Positions 36,637 to 43,748 of a stretch of DNA of 64,000 nt are shown one piece after another. The notes below the pieces were generated by a model, which worked only from the letters and a program-made list of their open reading frames with translations, made no database searches and had not been told where the DNA came from. Position 1 is the first letter of the stretch, and every line of letters begins with the position of its first letter. A program made the translations under genes and the position numbers. Origin of the DNA: Paeniglutamicibacter quisquiliarum (GTDB lineage Bacteria; Actinomycetota; Actinomycetes; Actinomycetales; Micrococcaceae); assembly GCF_019084045.1 (NCBI RefSeq), contig NZ_JAHRED010000002.1:591233-655232 (forward strand), read 5' to 3'.

Positions 36637-38025
36637 CTACATGTGGGGTGGCGGGGCGAGGGTGAAATGCCCGGGGGCGGTCGGCTGCACGTCCCGCCAG
36701 CCGCGGGACACCGCCGCCTCGGCGACGCGCGGGCAGCCCAGGTAGGCGAAGGCCGCGGGGGCGTTGGGCACCAGCCCGCCGACCACGACCCGCACCACGC
36801 TCAGCCCGGTCATCGCGACGTCCCGGGTGGTCAGCTCGCGGGTGTAGACCTCGTGTCCGGCGCGGGCCAGGCGCCGGTGGACCTCCTCCATGGGCACCGC
36901 GGCCACGGCCTCGATGTCCACCAGCCCGCCTGCCGGGGCCGTGAAGCGCTCGGCCAGCGCGTGCATCTGGGGATCGAGCCACACCTGCACATGGGCTCCG
37001 AGGTCCCGGACGGCCTCGAACTGCTCGCCGGCGTCCTGCAGGTAGCGGCGGTCCTCCCGGTGTTCCAGGTACAGGCCCCGGGCCATGAGTCCGGCCTCGA
37101 CGGCCTGGAAGACCCAGCCCTCGGCATCGGTGGTGCCCTGGGTGTAGATCCAGGTGTGGACCGCCTCGAGCACCGCCTTGCGGGCGGCCTCGGCCGGATC
37201 GTTCTTGCAGGAGAAACCGGCGGCGTAGAGCCCGGTGTCGGGGTCGAACACCAGCGCGGCCATGGACGGGGCGAATTCGCTGGGCATTTGGACCACCCAG
37301 TAGTGGAGCCGGCAGCCCTCCATGGACTGGGCCAGCCCGGGGATCGAGTCGGTGTTGATGCCCCGGGTGGGGCCGTCGAGGTGCCACCACAATTCCAGGG
37401 CGTCGCGTTCGACGGTTTCCAGCAGGGCGCGGTCGCGGGCGTCGGCAAACCCCTGCCCTGTGGCGATCCCGGCGTAGTTGAGGTGGTGGATTCGCGGCAG
37501 GTTGGCGAAGCGCCGTTGCCGCCAGTTCAGGTAGACCAGGCTGGCCGGTAGCCAGACCTCTTGCCCGTCGGCGTTCCGGCGGCAGGAGGTCCAGAGTGTT
37601 TCGGTGTCCTCCTCCAGGTTCCGGTAGGGAAAGTCGGGGCGCTCCAGCTGCCAGGGCGCGAATTGCGGAAGCTGCTGCAACGGGACGACGGAGTGCCCGG
37701 CTGCGCTGAGCTGCCGGGCGCTGCCGATGAAGTGCTCGGCGTCGGGGACCTCGGCCGGGATGAAGTTGCCGCAATAGCGTTCCATGCCCTCGGCCACCGC
37801 CGCGATCCAGGCCTGCCGCTCGTCCCCGAAGGTGGTGCCCAGTGACACGCGGTCCGCCGGCCAGTCCCCCAGCCAGCGGGCGTCGGAGACCTCGGCGGTC
37901 ATGGAGGTGTAGGCGGGAGGCGCGTGCTCGGGGGTGAGCACCGAGCGCACCCGGCGGATGATCCCGGTGTGTTCATCCACCAGGGTGTGCAGCGGCAACA
38001 GGCCAAGGTGTTCGGCTGTGGTCAT
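36637..38025 (-). CDS. YcaO-domain cyclodehydratase
   Basis: 462 residues. YcaO enzymes use ATP to activate peptide amides, making azolines from Ser, Thr or Cys. The ATP/Mg ligand helices are all visible: EGMERY (E79, E82, R83), ETVERDA (E203, E206, R207) and EAVHTW (E287), with FSCKNDPAEAARKAVLEA between. It ends LAPPPHM, a weak form of the Pro-rich C-terminus of azoline-forming YcaO proteins. ATG 38025 overlaps the upstream hydrolase stop (ATGA), deciding the start. Between the hydrolase and the dehydrogenase genes, it is the defining enzyme of the cluster. Confidence 0.93.
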   Translation of the reverse strand: MTTAEHLGLLPLHTLVDEHTGIIRRVRSVLTPEHAPPAYTSMTAEVSDARWLGDWPADRVSLGTTFGDERQAWIAAVAEGMERYCGNFIPAEVPDAEHFIGSARQLSAAGHSVVPLQQLPQFAPWQLERPDFPYRNLEEDTETLWTSCRRNADGQEVWLPASLVYLNWRQRRFANLPRIHHLNYAGIATGQGFADARDRALLETVERDALELWWHLDGPTRGINTDSIPGLAQSMEGCRLHYWVVQMPSEFAPSMAALVFDPDTGLYAAGFSCKNDPAEAARKAVLEAVHTWIYTQGTTDAEGWVFQAVEAGLMARGLYLEHREDRRYLQDAGEQFEAVRDLGAHVQVWLDPQMHALAERFTAPAGGLVDIEAVAAVPMEEVHRRLARAGHEVYTRELTTRDVAMTGLSVVRVVVGGLVPNAPAAFAYLGCPRVAEAAVSRGWRDVQPTAPGHFTLAPPPHM

Positions 38026-39053
38026 GGGGATACTTCGCATTCTGCTGGGACGGGTGGGTTGGTCGCGGCTCGCAGCCGCGCGCGCTCGGACGGTTCCCAG
38101 GGATCGGTGCCGATCCGGGACGGGTTGAAGTCAAGGGTGAAGGGGAGCGCCGCGGAACGTTCCAGGAACTCCCGGATCCTGGCCATCAGGCCGCCGTGGC
38201 CGCGCAGCGTTGACGCGGCGGAGGGGTCGAGGTCGGCGGTGAGCCGGTGGCCCCATGGGCCGGTGAGGAATCCGGTGTTGCCCGCATCCCAGGCGTCTGC
38301 CAGACCGAGCGCCTCGTGGACAAAGAAGTCCCGGTGCCCGGAGACCACCAGCAGCGGCGTTTGGCAGCTTCCGTAGCGGGCGGCCAGGTCAAGCCTTGGC
38401 GCCGACCACAGCCTGTCCCATTGGGCGGGTGCGTGGGCACCGTAGGTGTGCGCGGGCATCGCGCCGGCCACGCCGCGTTCCCTGGCCGCGCGGCACCGGC
38501 GGTCGAGCTCGGCGGGTGCCAGCGGCTCCCGGGATTCGGCGCCGAACCCGTGCATGTGCCACCAGCCGATGCGGTCGCGCAGGCGTGCGGTTCCGTCGGG
38601 GTCTCGGGCGGTCTCATGGAGGCCGAGGGCCGGGACCATGGCGACCACGGCCGCGGCACGCAACGGCCCCCCGCCGGTTTCGAGGCACCGGGCCGCCTCG
38701 AGGGCGCAGTGCGCATCGTAGGAGGCCCCGGCCAGGATCAGTCCGCCGTCCAGCAGGCCCCCGCGCTCCAGTAGGCGCGCGGTTTCGGCCCCGTCGCGCC
38801 CCTCGGTCGCGTAGGGCAGCCATGCTCCGGCGGAACCGTAACGGCCGCGGACGTCCTGGACGACCACTTCATGGCCCTGCGCCTGCCAGGCGCCTGCCTG
38901 GGCGCGGTATTGCCGCCGATCGTACGGAGTGCGGATCAGCACCGTTCCCCGCCCCGCCTCTTGGCCGGAGCGATAGTGGTCGCCCGCCAGCACGGTGCCG
39001 TCCTCCAGCGCGAGGTCGAGTCTTGTGGGTGCGGGACCGGAAGCGGGCTTCAT
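38022..39053 (-). CDS. CocE/NonD (S15) family alpha/beta hydrolase
   Basis: 343 residues. RTPYDRRQYRAQAGAWQAQGHEVVVQDVRGRYGSAGAW is the typical X-Pro dipeptidyl-peptidase/CocE opening. The triad is visible: nucleophile Ser111 (GASYD), Asp242 (GHRDFFV), His269 (GPWGHR). It lacks the usual C-terminal jelly-roll domain (343 rather than ~550-650 residues). Start 39053 and stop 38022 both overlap neighbours by 4 bp, so it belongs to the peptide operon. It may trim the peptide or hydrolyse an ester/amide in the product; a role in leader removal is possible. Confidence 0.85.
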   Translation of the reverse strand: MKPASGPAPTRLDLALEDGTVLAGDHYRSGQEAGRGTVLIRTPYDRRQYRAQAGAWQAQGHEVVVQDVRGRYGSAGAWLPYATEGRDGAETARLLERGGLLDGGLILAGASYDAHCALEAARCLETGGGPLRAAAVVAMVPALGLHETARDPDGTARLRDRIGWWHMHGFGAESREPLAPAELDRRCRAARERGVAGAMPAHTYGAHAPAQWDRLWSAPRLDLAARYGSCQTPLLVVSGHRDFFVHEALGLADAWDAGNTGFLTGPWGHRLTADLDPSAASTLRGHGGLMARIREFLERSAALPFTLDFNPSRIGTDPWEPSERARLRAATNPPVPAECEVSP

Positions 39054-39790
39054 CGTCGGGGACCGGGGCGCTTTGCCGGTTCGGCAAATCCCAGCACCGG
39101 ATGTTCGCTGCTGCACAATGTCCGGGTGTCGAACCGCCAGAGTGTGCGGCGCAGGGCGGCCAGCTCGCGCGTGTCGTATTGCCACGCGGCGACCATGGAG
39201 CGGATCCTGGCGCCAAGGAATTGGGTGGCCAGTGCGGGCAGGCCGTCGAGGGTTCCGTCACCGGGCCGGGCAGCATCAAGCCATCCGTCCAGTTCGTCGG
39301 CTGCCGCGGAGGCGGCCAGCCGGCGGCGCAGCACCTGCGAACCGCTGGGGTCGCCAGGGGCCAGCGCGAGTGGATCCACAAAGAGGATCTCGCCCTCGCG
39401 GTAGCAGCGCAGCACCGCGGTGCCGGCGTCCGGCAGGTCATCCAGGAGCCCGCGGTCCGCCGGGGTTGCGGCAACCTGGACAATCAACCCGCCTGTTGCC
39501 TCCGGTATCCCGCGATAGTCGAGGTTCTGTACGTCGAGCCCAGTCAGGGCCGTGCTCACCGGTTCCCATCCGGCTTCCGGGGCAAGCAAGGCAACACTTT
39601 CACGCCCGGTGCGCGGTTGCATTCTTTGGGCTGCCCGGGCCTCGAGTTGCTCGCGGATTTGGCCATGAAAGGTCTCCAGCATGGGTAGCGGCGCCCCTGT
39701 GGGCGCCTGCACGCGCAGGAAGGTGCCGTCAGGGGAACGCACCGTGGTGCGTCCGTTGAGCTCGAAAACCTCGACTGCCGGGATACTCAT
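39050..39790 (-). CDS. Putative leader-peptide-binding partner of the YcaO enzyme (TOMM/RRE-like)
   Basis: 246 residues with no clear similarity I can name. The N-terminus (AVEVFELNGRTTVRSPDGTFLRVQ) looks like the small beta-rich recognition element that binds RiPP leaders, and the C-terminal WRFDTRTLCSSEHPVLGF recalls the end of azole-pathway partner proteins (SagC / TOMM leader-binding type). There is no recognisable full ThiF/E1 domain and no Zn-binding CxxC pair. It is the first gene after the precursor and hairpin, has AAAGGA before ATG 39790 and overlaps the hydrolase gene by 4 bp. The assignment rests on position plus weak resemblance. Confidence 0.5.
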   Translation of the reverse strand: MSIPAVEVFELNGRTTVRSPDGTFLRVQAPTGAPLPMLETFHGQIREQLEARAAQRMQPRTGRESVALLAPEAGWEPVSTALTGLDVQNLDYRGIPEATGGLIVQVAATPADRGLLDDLPDAGTAVLRCYREGEILFVDPLALAPGDPSGSQVLRRRLAASAAADELDGWLDAARPGDGTLDGLPALATQFLGARIRSMVAAWQYDTRELAALRRTLWRFDTRTLCSSEHPVLGFAEPAKRPGPRR

Positions 39791-39823
39791 GGGTCCTTTC
39801 AAGAATGTTGGTTCGGGGGCGCA

Positions 39824-39862
39824 CGACTGCGGGGTGGATGCCAAACATCCACCCCGCAGTCG
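39824..39862. terminator. Strong hairpin between precursor peptide and biosynthetic genes
   Basis: Perfect 17-bp inverted repeat (arms 39824-39840 and 39846-39862, CGACTGCGGGGTGGATG and complement) with a 5-nt loop, 11 bases after the precursor stop and before the next gene. It lacks a T run on the minus strand, so partial read-through is expected. This would give far more precursor mRNA than enzyme mRNA, as in many RiPP operons. Confidence 0.9.
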
Positions 39863-39873
39863 CGAATGGGCGA

Positions 39874-39975
39874 TTAGTCGAACGGGTTCTCGACGAGCGC
39901 GTTCGAGTGGGTGGCCGACAGGTGGGCCAGCTGCTCGGTCTCTTCAACTTCTGCAAGTACCACGGTGTTTTCCAT
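39874..39975 (-). CDS. Candidate RiPP precursor peptide (33 residues)
   Basis: ATG 39975 to TAA 39874, with AAAGGAAACCCC directly before the start: an excellent RBS. Residues 1-17 are an acidic, Glu-rich leader (six Glu/one Gln, with LAEVEE in the middle). The tail HLSATHSNALVENPFD (18-33) is a plausible core, with heterocyclisable Ser20, Thr22 and Ser24, no Cys, and His18 and His23 framing them. A promoter with a Fur-like box stands upstream and a strong hairpin downstream, and the YcaO/SagB genes follow. No function outside this context is apparent. The leader/core boundary is inferred. Confidence 0.8.
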   Translation of the reverse strand: MENTVVLAEVEETEQLAHLSATHSNALVENPFD

Positions 39976-40000
39976 GGGGTTTCCTTTCGTAGGTGATGTC

Positions 40001-40051
40001 GTTGCCGTTCTGGCAACAAGAAGACACTATACTTAATGAGAATCATTCGCA
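40001..40051. promoter_or_regulatory. Divergent promoter with Fur-like box for precursor operon and propeller/peptidase operon
   Basis: The octamer ACTATACT (40026-40033) gives overlapping -10 hexamers on both strands: TATACT on plus and TATAGT (40026-40031) on minus. Immediately beside it is the palindrome AATGA-GAA-TCATT (40035-40047), inside the 15-mer ATGAGAATCATTCGC shared with the importer promoter. For the minus-strand promoter the box falls between -10 and -35 (TTTGCG region), a classic repression position. A small hairpin GTTGCC/GGCAAC (40001-40017) would lie in the precursor 5' leader. Confidence 0.8.
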
Positions 40052-40073
40052 AACAACACGTCATGGAGGCGTC

Positions 40074-41306
40074 ATGAAACAGGAAATACTCGTCGTGGCC
40101 GACCAGCGGGCCCACGCCATTGGCTTCATCGATCCCGCGTCCCGCGCGGTGACAGGCTGGATCCCCGGCATGGTCCTTGCCGAGCACGCCGGGATCCTGT
40201 CCCTGGGCAACGGCCGATGCGCCTGGGTGGACGATGCGGGCGGATCCCTCATCGTCATGGATCCCTTCGCCGCCACCGGCACGGAACCCGCGGCGGCGAT
40301 CGACCACCGGATTTCCGTCGCCATCCCGGGCGAGCACCTGGCCTGCGACCCCGCCGGCCGGTACATTGCCGTCAGCACGGGGCTAGGGCAATCGTGGGAA
40401 CCCTGGAGCGACGTGCTCAGCGTCGTGGACCTGCAGGCCGCGTCAGGTCCGTACTCCCGCCGGATCCGCACCCGGGCCGGCGAGCCCGGCGTCGTGGTCG
40501 CCGCCACGCCCGAGGGCCCGCGCGCGGTCTTGCGGCACCGCGAACCCGGAGCCATCGAATCCATCTCCGTCGATGACATCCTCACCCTTGGCGTACACAG
40601 CCCGGAGCTGCGCGGCGGGATCCACGAAGCGGTCGGGGCACAAGGCCACGGGGATGCCTACGACCCCGATACGGGCACCCTGTTCGTGGCCACCGAACGC
40701 GGACTCGAGTGCTTCGACGTGGGCGGACCGGTGCCGGAACCCCTCCCCATGCGGCCCTGGGAGGCGGCGGGCCGCGCCTACTTCCTGCGCCTTTGTACCC
40801 GGCGGCGCCTGCTGGTGGCCGTGCTGCGCGAAGGCGGGGAGCACCCGCGCAAATGGGACACCTGGGGCAATACGCTGTGGGTCCACGACATCGATGCCAA
40901 CACCTCGCGCACGGCGCCTCTGGGCGACGGGATGATCTTCCGCTTTGCGCTGACCGGCACCGCCATTGCCGTGGCCCGGATCCACCCGGACGGCGACGAC
41001 CTGCGCGTCTACGACACCGAAACCCTGCGCGAGCGTGGCCGTTGGACGCTGCCGCCGATGGACAAGGCGCCGCGCCGCGGCGCCGAACCGTGGGACGACG
41101 CCGACCGCCGGGCAATCGCGGCCTCGGGCGCCGATGAATGGGTCGCGGTGACCCGGGGCGGGCACGGCGAGGTGCACCTGGTCGACACCGGGGATCCCCG
41201 GTCCGTGCCGGTCACGGTGGAGGTTCCCACCCCGCTGGGCGACGGCGGCCACCTGGCATGGCTCGACCGCGCCGACGCCGGGCCCGGGGACCTGGTGGGA
41301 CGATGA
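40074..41306 (+). CDS. Cytoplasmic beta-propeller-like protein of the RiPP locus
   Basis: 410 residues, no signal peptide. Repeating blade-like segments (VVADQRAHAIGFIDPASRAVTGWIPG; RYIAVSTGLGQSWEPWSDVLSVVDL; GTLFVATERGLECFDVGG; TLWVHDIDANTSRTAPLGDGMIFRFALTG; DLRVYDTETL) fit a YncE/WD40-like propeller. No catalytic motif is recognised. GGAGG lies 4 bases before ATG 40074. It shares the Fur-box promoter with the precursor and overlaps the S9 peptidase gene by 4 bp, so it probably acts with that peptidase, e.g. as substrate adaptor. It is not a family I can name. Confidence 0.7.
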   Translation: MKQEILVVADQRAHAIGFIDPASRAVTGWIPGMVLAEHAGILSLGNGRCAWVDDAGGSLIVMDPFAATGTEPAAAIDHRISVAIPGEHLACDPAGRYIAVSTGLGQSWEPWSDVLSVVDLQAASGPYSRRIRTRAGEPGVVVAATPEGPRAVLRHREPGAIESISVDDILTLGVHSPELRGGIHEAVGAQGHGDAYDPDTGTLFVATERGLECFDVGGPVPEPLPMRPWEAAGRAYFLRLCTRRRLLVAVLREGGEHPRKWDTWGNTLWVHDIDANTSRTAPLGDGMIFRFALTGTAIAVARIHPDGDDLRVYDTETLRERGRWTLPPMDKAPRRGAEPWDDADRRAIAASGADEWVAVTRGGHGEVHLVDTGDPRSVPVTVEVPTPLGDGGHLAWLDRADAGPGDLVGR

Positions 41307-43120
41307 CCCGGGCCATCGACGCGGCCGGCCTGGAGCTGGGGGAAAAGCCCGCGCTCCACGGGTACTTTCGGACCCAATTGCTGCACTGGGACTCGGCGCC
41401 GCGGCAGGGCATGCCGCAGCTCGCCGGCGGCAACGCCGTCTTCACCTGGCGCAGCCCGGGGGAGGAATTCCCCGCGCTCTACCGGGTCGCCGATGACTGG
41501 CTGTGCCGGGCCCTGGCCCCGGGCAACGCGCCCGAGCCCCCGCCGGCCGGCTCCGCGCTGCCGGTGCCCGCGAACCGGGTGGTGCGCGGATTCGCCCTCG
41601 ATCCCTCCGGCACTCGGGTCGCCGCGCTGCTCGGCCCGGCGGACACCGAACTGGCCGAGGTCTGGCTGCTCGCTCCGGGCGCCGCTCCCGTGCAGCTTCC
41701 CGGCCCCCGGTCCTGGCATGCCGCCCCGGTGTGGTCGCCCGGTGGCACCTCGCTGTGGGTGCTCTCCGGAAGGCCGCCGGAACAAGCCATCTGGCGCTGC
41801 GGGTTTGGCGCGGACGGACCTGCCTCTCCCCCGGAGCCGTTTCCGTTCCCCGGGGAACTCGGAACCCCGGGGCCCGGGGAACGGCTGCGCCTGGGAATCG
41901 GGGACGGCACGCTGCAACTCACGGCTCGCGCCCCCGGAAAGGGTGCACGGCGCTGGCTTCTCCGGGACGGCGACTGGATCCTCTCAACGGCGCCGGACGC
42001 GGTCCACCACGAGGTCCCGGGGTGCAAGGTGCTGGCCCGGGTCAGTGGCGAGCACGGAAACCTGCTGGCCACGGAGGGTCCCACCGGCACCCGGGTGGCC
42101 CTGAATGGGGAAACGCTGTGGGAGCTGGAGGCCGCCGAGCAGCTCACGGCCCTGTCGGTGAGCACGCATCCGGACGGTGCTGCAGTGTGGATCCAGAGCG
42201 CGTCCCCGGAGCGGCCCTCGGGTGTCGTCTGCCTGCAACGCCCGGCAGCAGCCAAGTCCGCCACGCAGTTGCCGCCGCGCAGGAACCCGGCCGAGTTCAG
42301 GCACCTGCGCCTGCTGGCCCCGGCCCGGGACTCGGTGGAGATCCCGGTGATTCTCTCGGCGCGAGCCGGGGACCTGGCCGCGGACATGCCCCTGTCCCCG
42401 CGGCCGCTGCTGCTCTCCTGCTACGGGGGCTTCGGGGTCGTGCACCGCACCGAGCCCGAACCCAGCGTGGCCGCGTGGATTGCCGCCGGCGGAATCCATG
42501 TGGCGGCTCAGGTGCGCGGAGGCGGGGAACTGGGTCGGCAATGGCACGAGGCCGGACGCGGGGCCAACAAGTTGCGCGCCGTCCACGACCTGATCGACGT
42601 GGCCCGCTTCCTGGTGGCGCAGGGCTGGACCGGCGCCGCGGAACTCACCGCGGTGGGGGCCTCCCATGGCGGTCTGGTGGTCAGTGCCGCCGCATTGCTG
42701 GATCCCGGCGCGTTCGGCCGCGTGATAGCGGTGGCCCCGTTGCTGGATACAGTGGACCTGCAGCGGCACGGGCTGGGATCCCAATGGCTCCACGAGTTCG
42801 GTGCCGACGGGGAGACCTCCGAGCAACAACGAGCCGCCCACTCCCCGCTCCACCTCCTGGCCGCCCGGGAGTCGGCGGCTGATCTCCCGCCGCTGCTGTG
42901 CTGCGTGCTCGGCAGCGACGAACGGGTCGACAATGCCGCGGCCGTCGAATTCGTGTCGGGGATCCGGAGCCGGGGCGGCCGGGCCTGGCTGCGCCGGGAG
43001 GACGGCGGCGGACATGCCCAGCGGTCATCCGCAAGCCTGCTGGATTTCTCCGCCACTGTGCTCTCCTTCGCGGCCGGCAACGGGGACGGGTTGCCGCGGA
43101 ACCCGGCCTCCAGCCCCTAG
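41303..43120 (+). CDS. S9 family prolyl-oligopeptidase-like serine peptidase
   Basis: 605 residues: degenerate N-terminal propeller (~residues 90-320, e.g. WHAAPVWSPGGTSLWVLSG), then the alpha/beta-hydrolase domain. The triad is complete: Ser454 in GASHGGLV, Asp539 in GSDERVD, His571 in GGGHAQ. YGGFGV and QVRGGGELGRQWHEAG are hallmark prolyl-oligopeptidase (S9A) segments. No signal peptide, so cytosolic. Co-transcribed with the propeller gene from the Fur-box promoter opposite the precursor; leader removal or degradation of the imported peptide are the plausible jobs. Its stop shares CTAG with the convergent regulator gene. Confidence 0.9.
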   Translation: MTRAIDAAGLELGEKPALHGYFRTQLLHWDSAPRQGMPQLAGGNAVFTWRSPGEEFPALYRVADDWLCRALAPGNAPEPPPAGSALPVPANRVVRGFALDPSGTRVAALLGPADTELAEVWLLAPGAAPVQLPGPRSWHAAPVWSPGGTSLWVLSGRPPEQAIWRCGFGADGPASPPEPFPFPGELGTPGPGERLRLGIGDGTLQLTARAPGKGARRWLLRDGDWILSTAPDAVHHEVPGCKVLARVSGEHGNLLATEGPTGTRVALNGETLWELEAAEQLTALSVSTHPDGAAVWIQSASPERPSGVVCLQRPAAAKSATQLPPRRNPAEFRHLRLLAPARDSVEIPVILSARAGDLAADMPLSPRPLLLSCYGGFGVVHRTEPEPSVAAWIAAGGIHVAAQVRGGGELGRQWHEAGRGANKLRAVHDLIDVARFLVAQGWTGAAELTAVGASHGGLVVSAAALLDPGAFGRVIAVAPLLDTVDLQRHGLGSQWLHEFGADGETSEQQRAAHSPLHLLAARESAADLPPLLCCVLGSDERVDNAAAVEFVSGIRSRGGRAWLRREDGGGHAQRSSASLLDFSATVLSFAAGNGDGLPRNPASSP

Positions 43121-43701
43121 CCGATGGCCCCGGGCAGATGCATGTGGGCGCGTTCTCCCCCATGGTCAAGGATCGTCAGGATCTCCACCGGCCCCTCGTG
43201 GGCACCGACGCGGTGCGGGACCATGGTGGAGAATTCCGCGGCCTGGCCCTCGTGGACCAGGATCGTGCGCTCCCCCAGCACCAGTGACACGGTGCCCGAG
43301 AGGACCGTGAACCATTCACGTCCCGGATGCACGCTCATCCCCACGTCCGCCATCGAGCGCTCGGGGGTGATGCGCATCTTGGCCACGGTGGTGCCGTCGT
43401 GGGAATGTTCGCGTGAGAGCAGCCAGGTGGTGATTCCTGGCTGGTGTTCGGGCTCCGGCCGGATGACGACGTCCTCGTCCGCGGTCGGCTCGACCAATTG
43501 GTCAAGGGTGGTGCCCAGGGCCTTTGCCAGGGGAACCAGTTGGTCCAGGGCGATCCGGCGGTGACCGGTCTCGATGCGGCTCAGGGTCGAGGGGCTGAGG
43601 TAGCAGCGGGCGGCCAGGGCATCGAGTGACCACCCCTTGGCCAGCCGGAGTCCCTTGATTCACTGGCGGATCACGGTGTCCATGGAAAGATCTTGCGTCA
43701 T
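43117..43701 (-). pseudogene. XRE-cupin transcriptional regulator interrupted by an in-frame TGA
   Basis: From ATG 43701 the frame reads MTQDLSMDTVIRQ, then TGA at 43660-43662 (codon 14), then IKGLRLAKGWSLDALA, an XRE HTH (YLSPSTLSRIETGHRR), and a C-terminal cupin (GREWFTVLSGTVSLVLGERTILVHEGQAAEFSTMVPHRVGAH). An Arg codon CGA changed to TGA would explain it. No good alternative start lies between the stop and the HTH. The protein would be ~193 residues if intact. A palindromic operator covers its start codon. Either a recent nonsense mutation or a base-calling error. Confidence 0.85.
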
Positions 43702-43709
43702 ACGCAAGA
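43691..43709. promoter_or_regulatory. Palindromic operator covering the XRE-cupin start codon
   Basis: Perfect palindrome TCTTGCGT-CAT-ACGCAAGA (8-bp arms, 3-bp centre). The centre is the complement of the ATG of the regulator gene, so binding would block its own translation-start region or transcription. It is 40 bp from the divergent methyltransferase start, suggesting control of both. Confidence 0.75.
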
Positions 43710-43748
43710 GTGTATGCCAATGACGCAGGCAGTGGTTAGGCTGGATCC

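Noticed and set aside
35357..37774. An 805-codon frame suggesting a giant dehydrogenase
   Set aside because: The first ~380 codons are antisense-frame noise over the YcaO gene; homology begins at ATG 36631, which has its own RBS.
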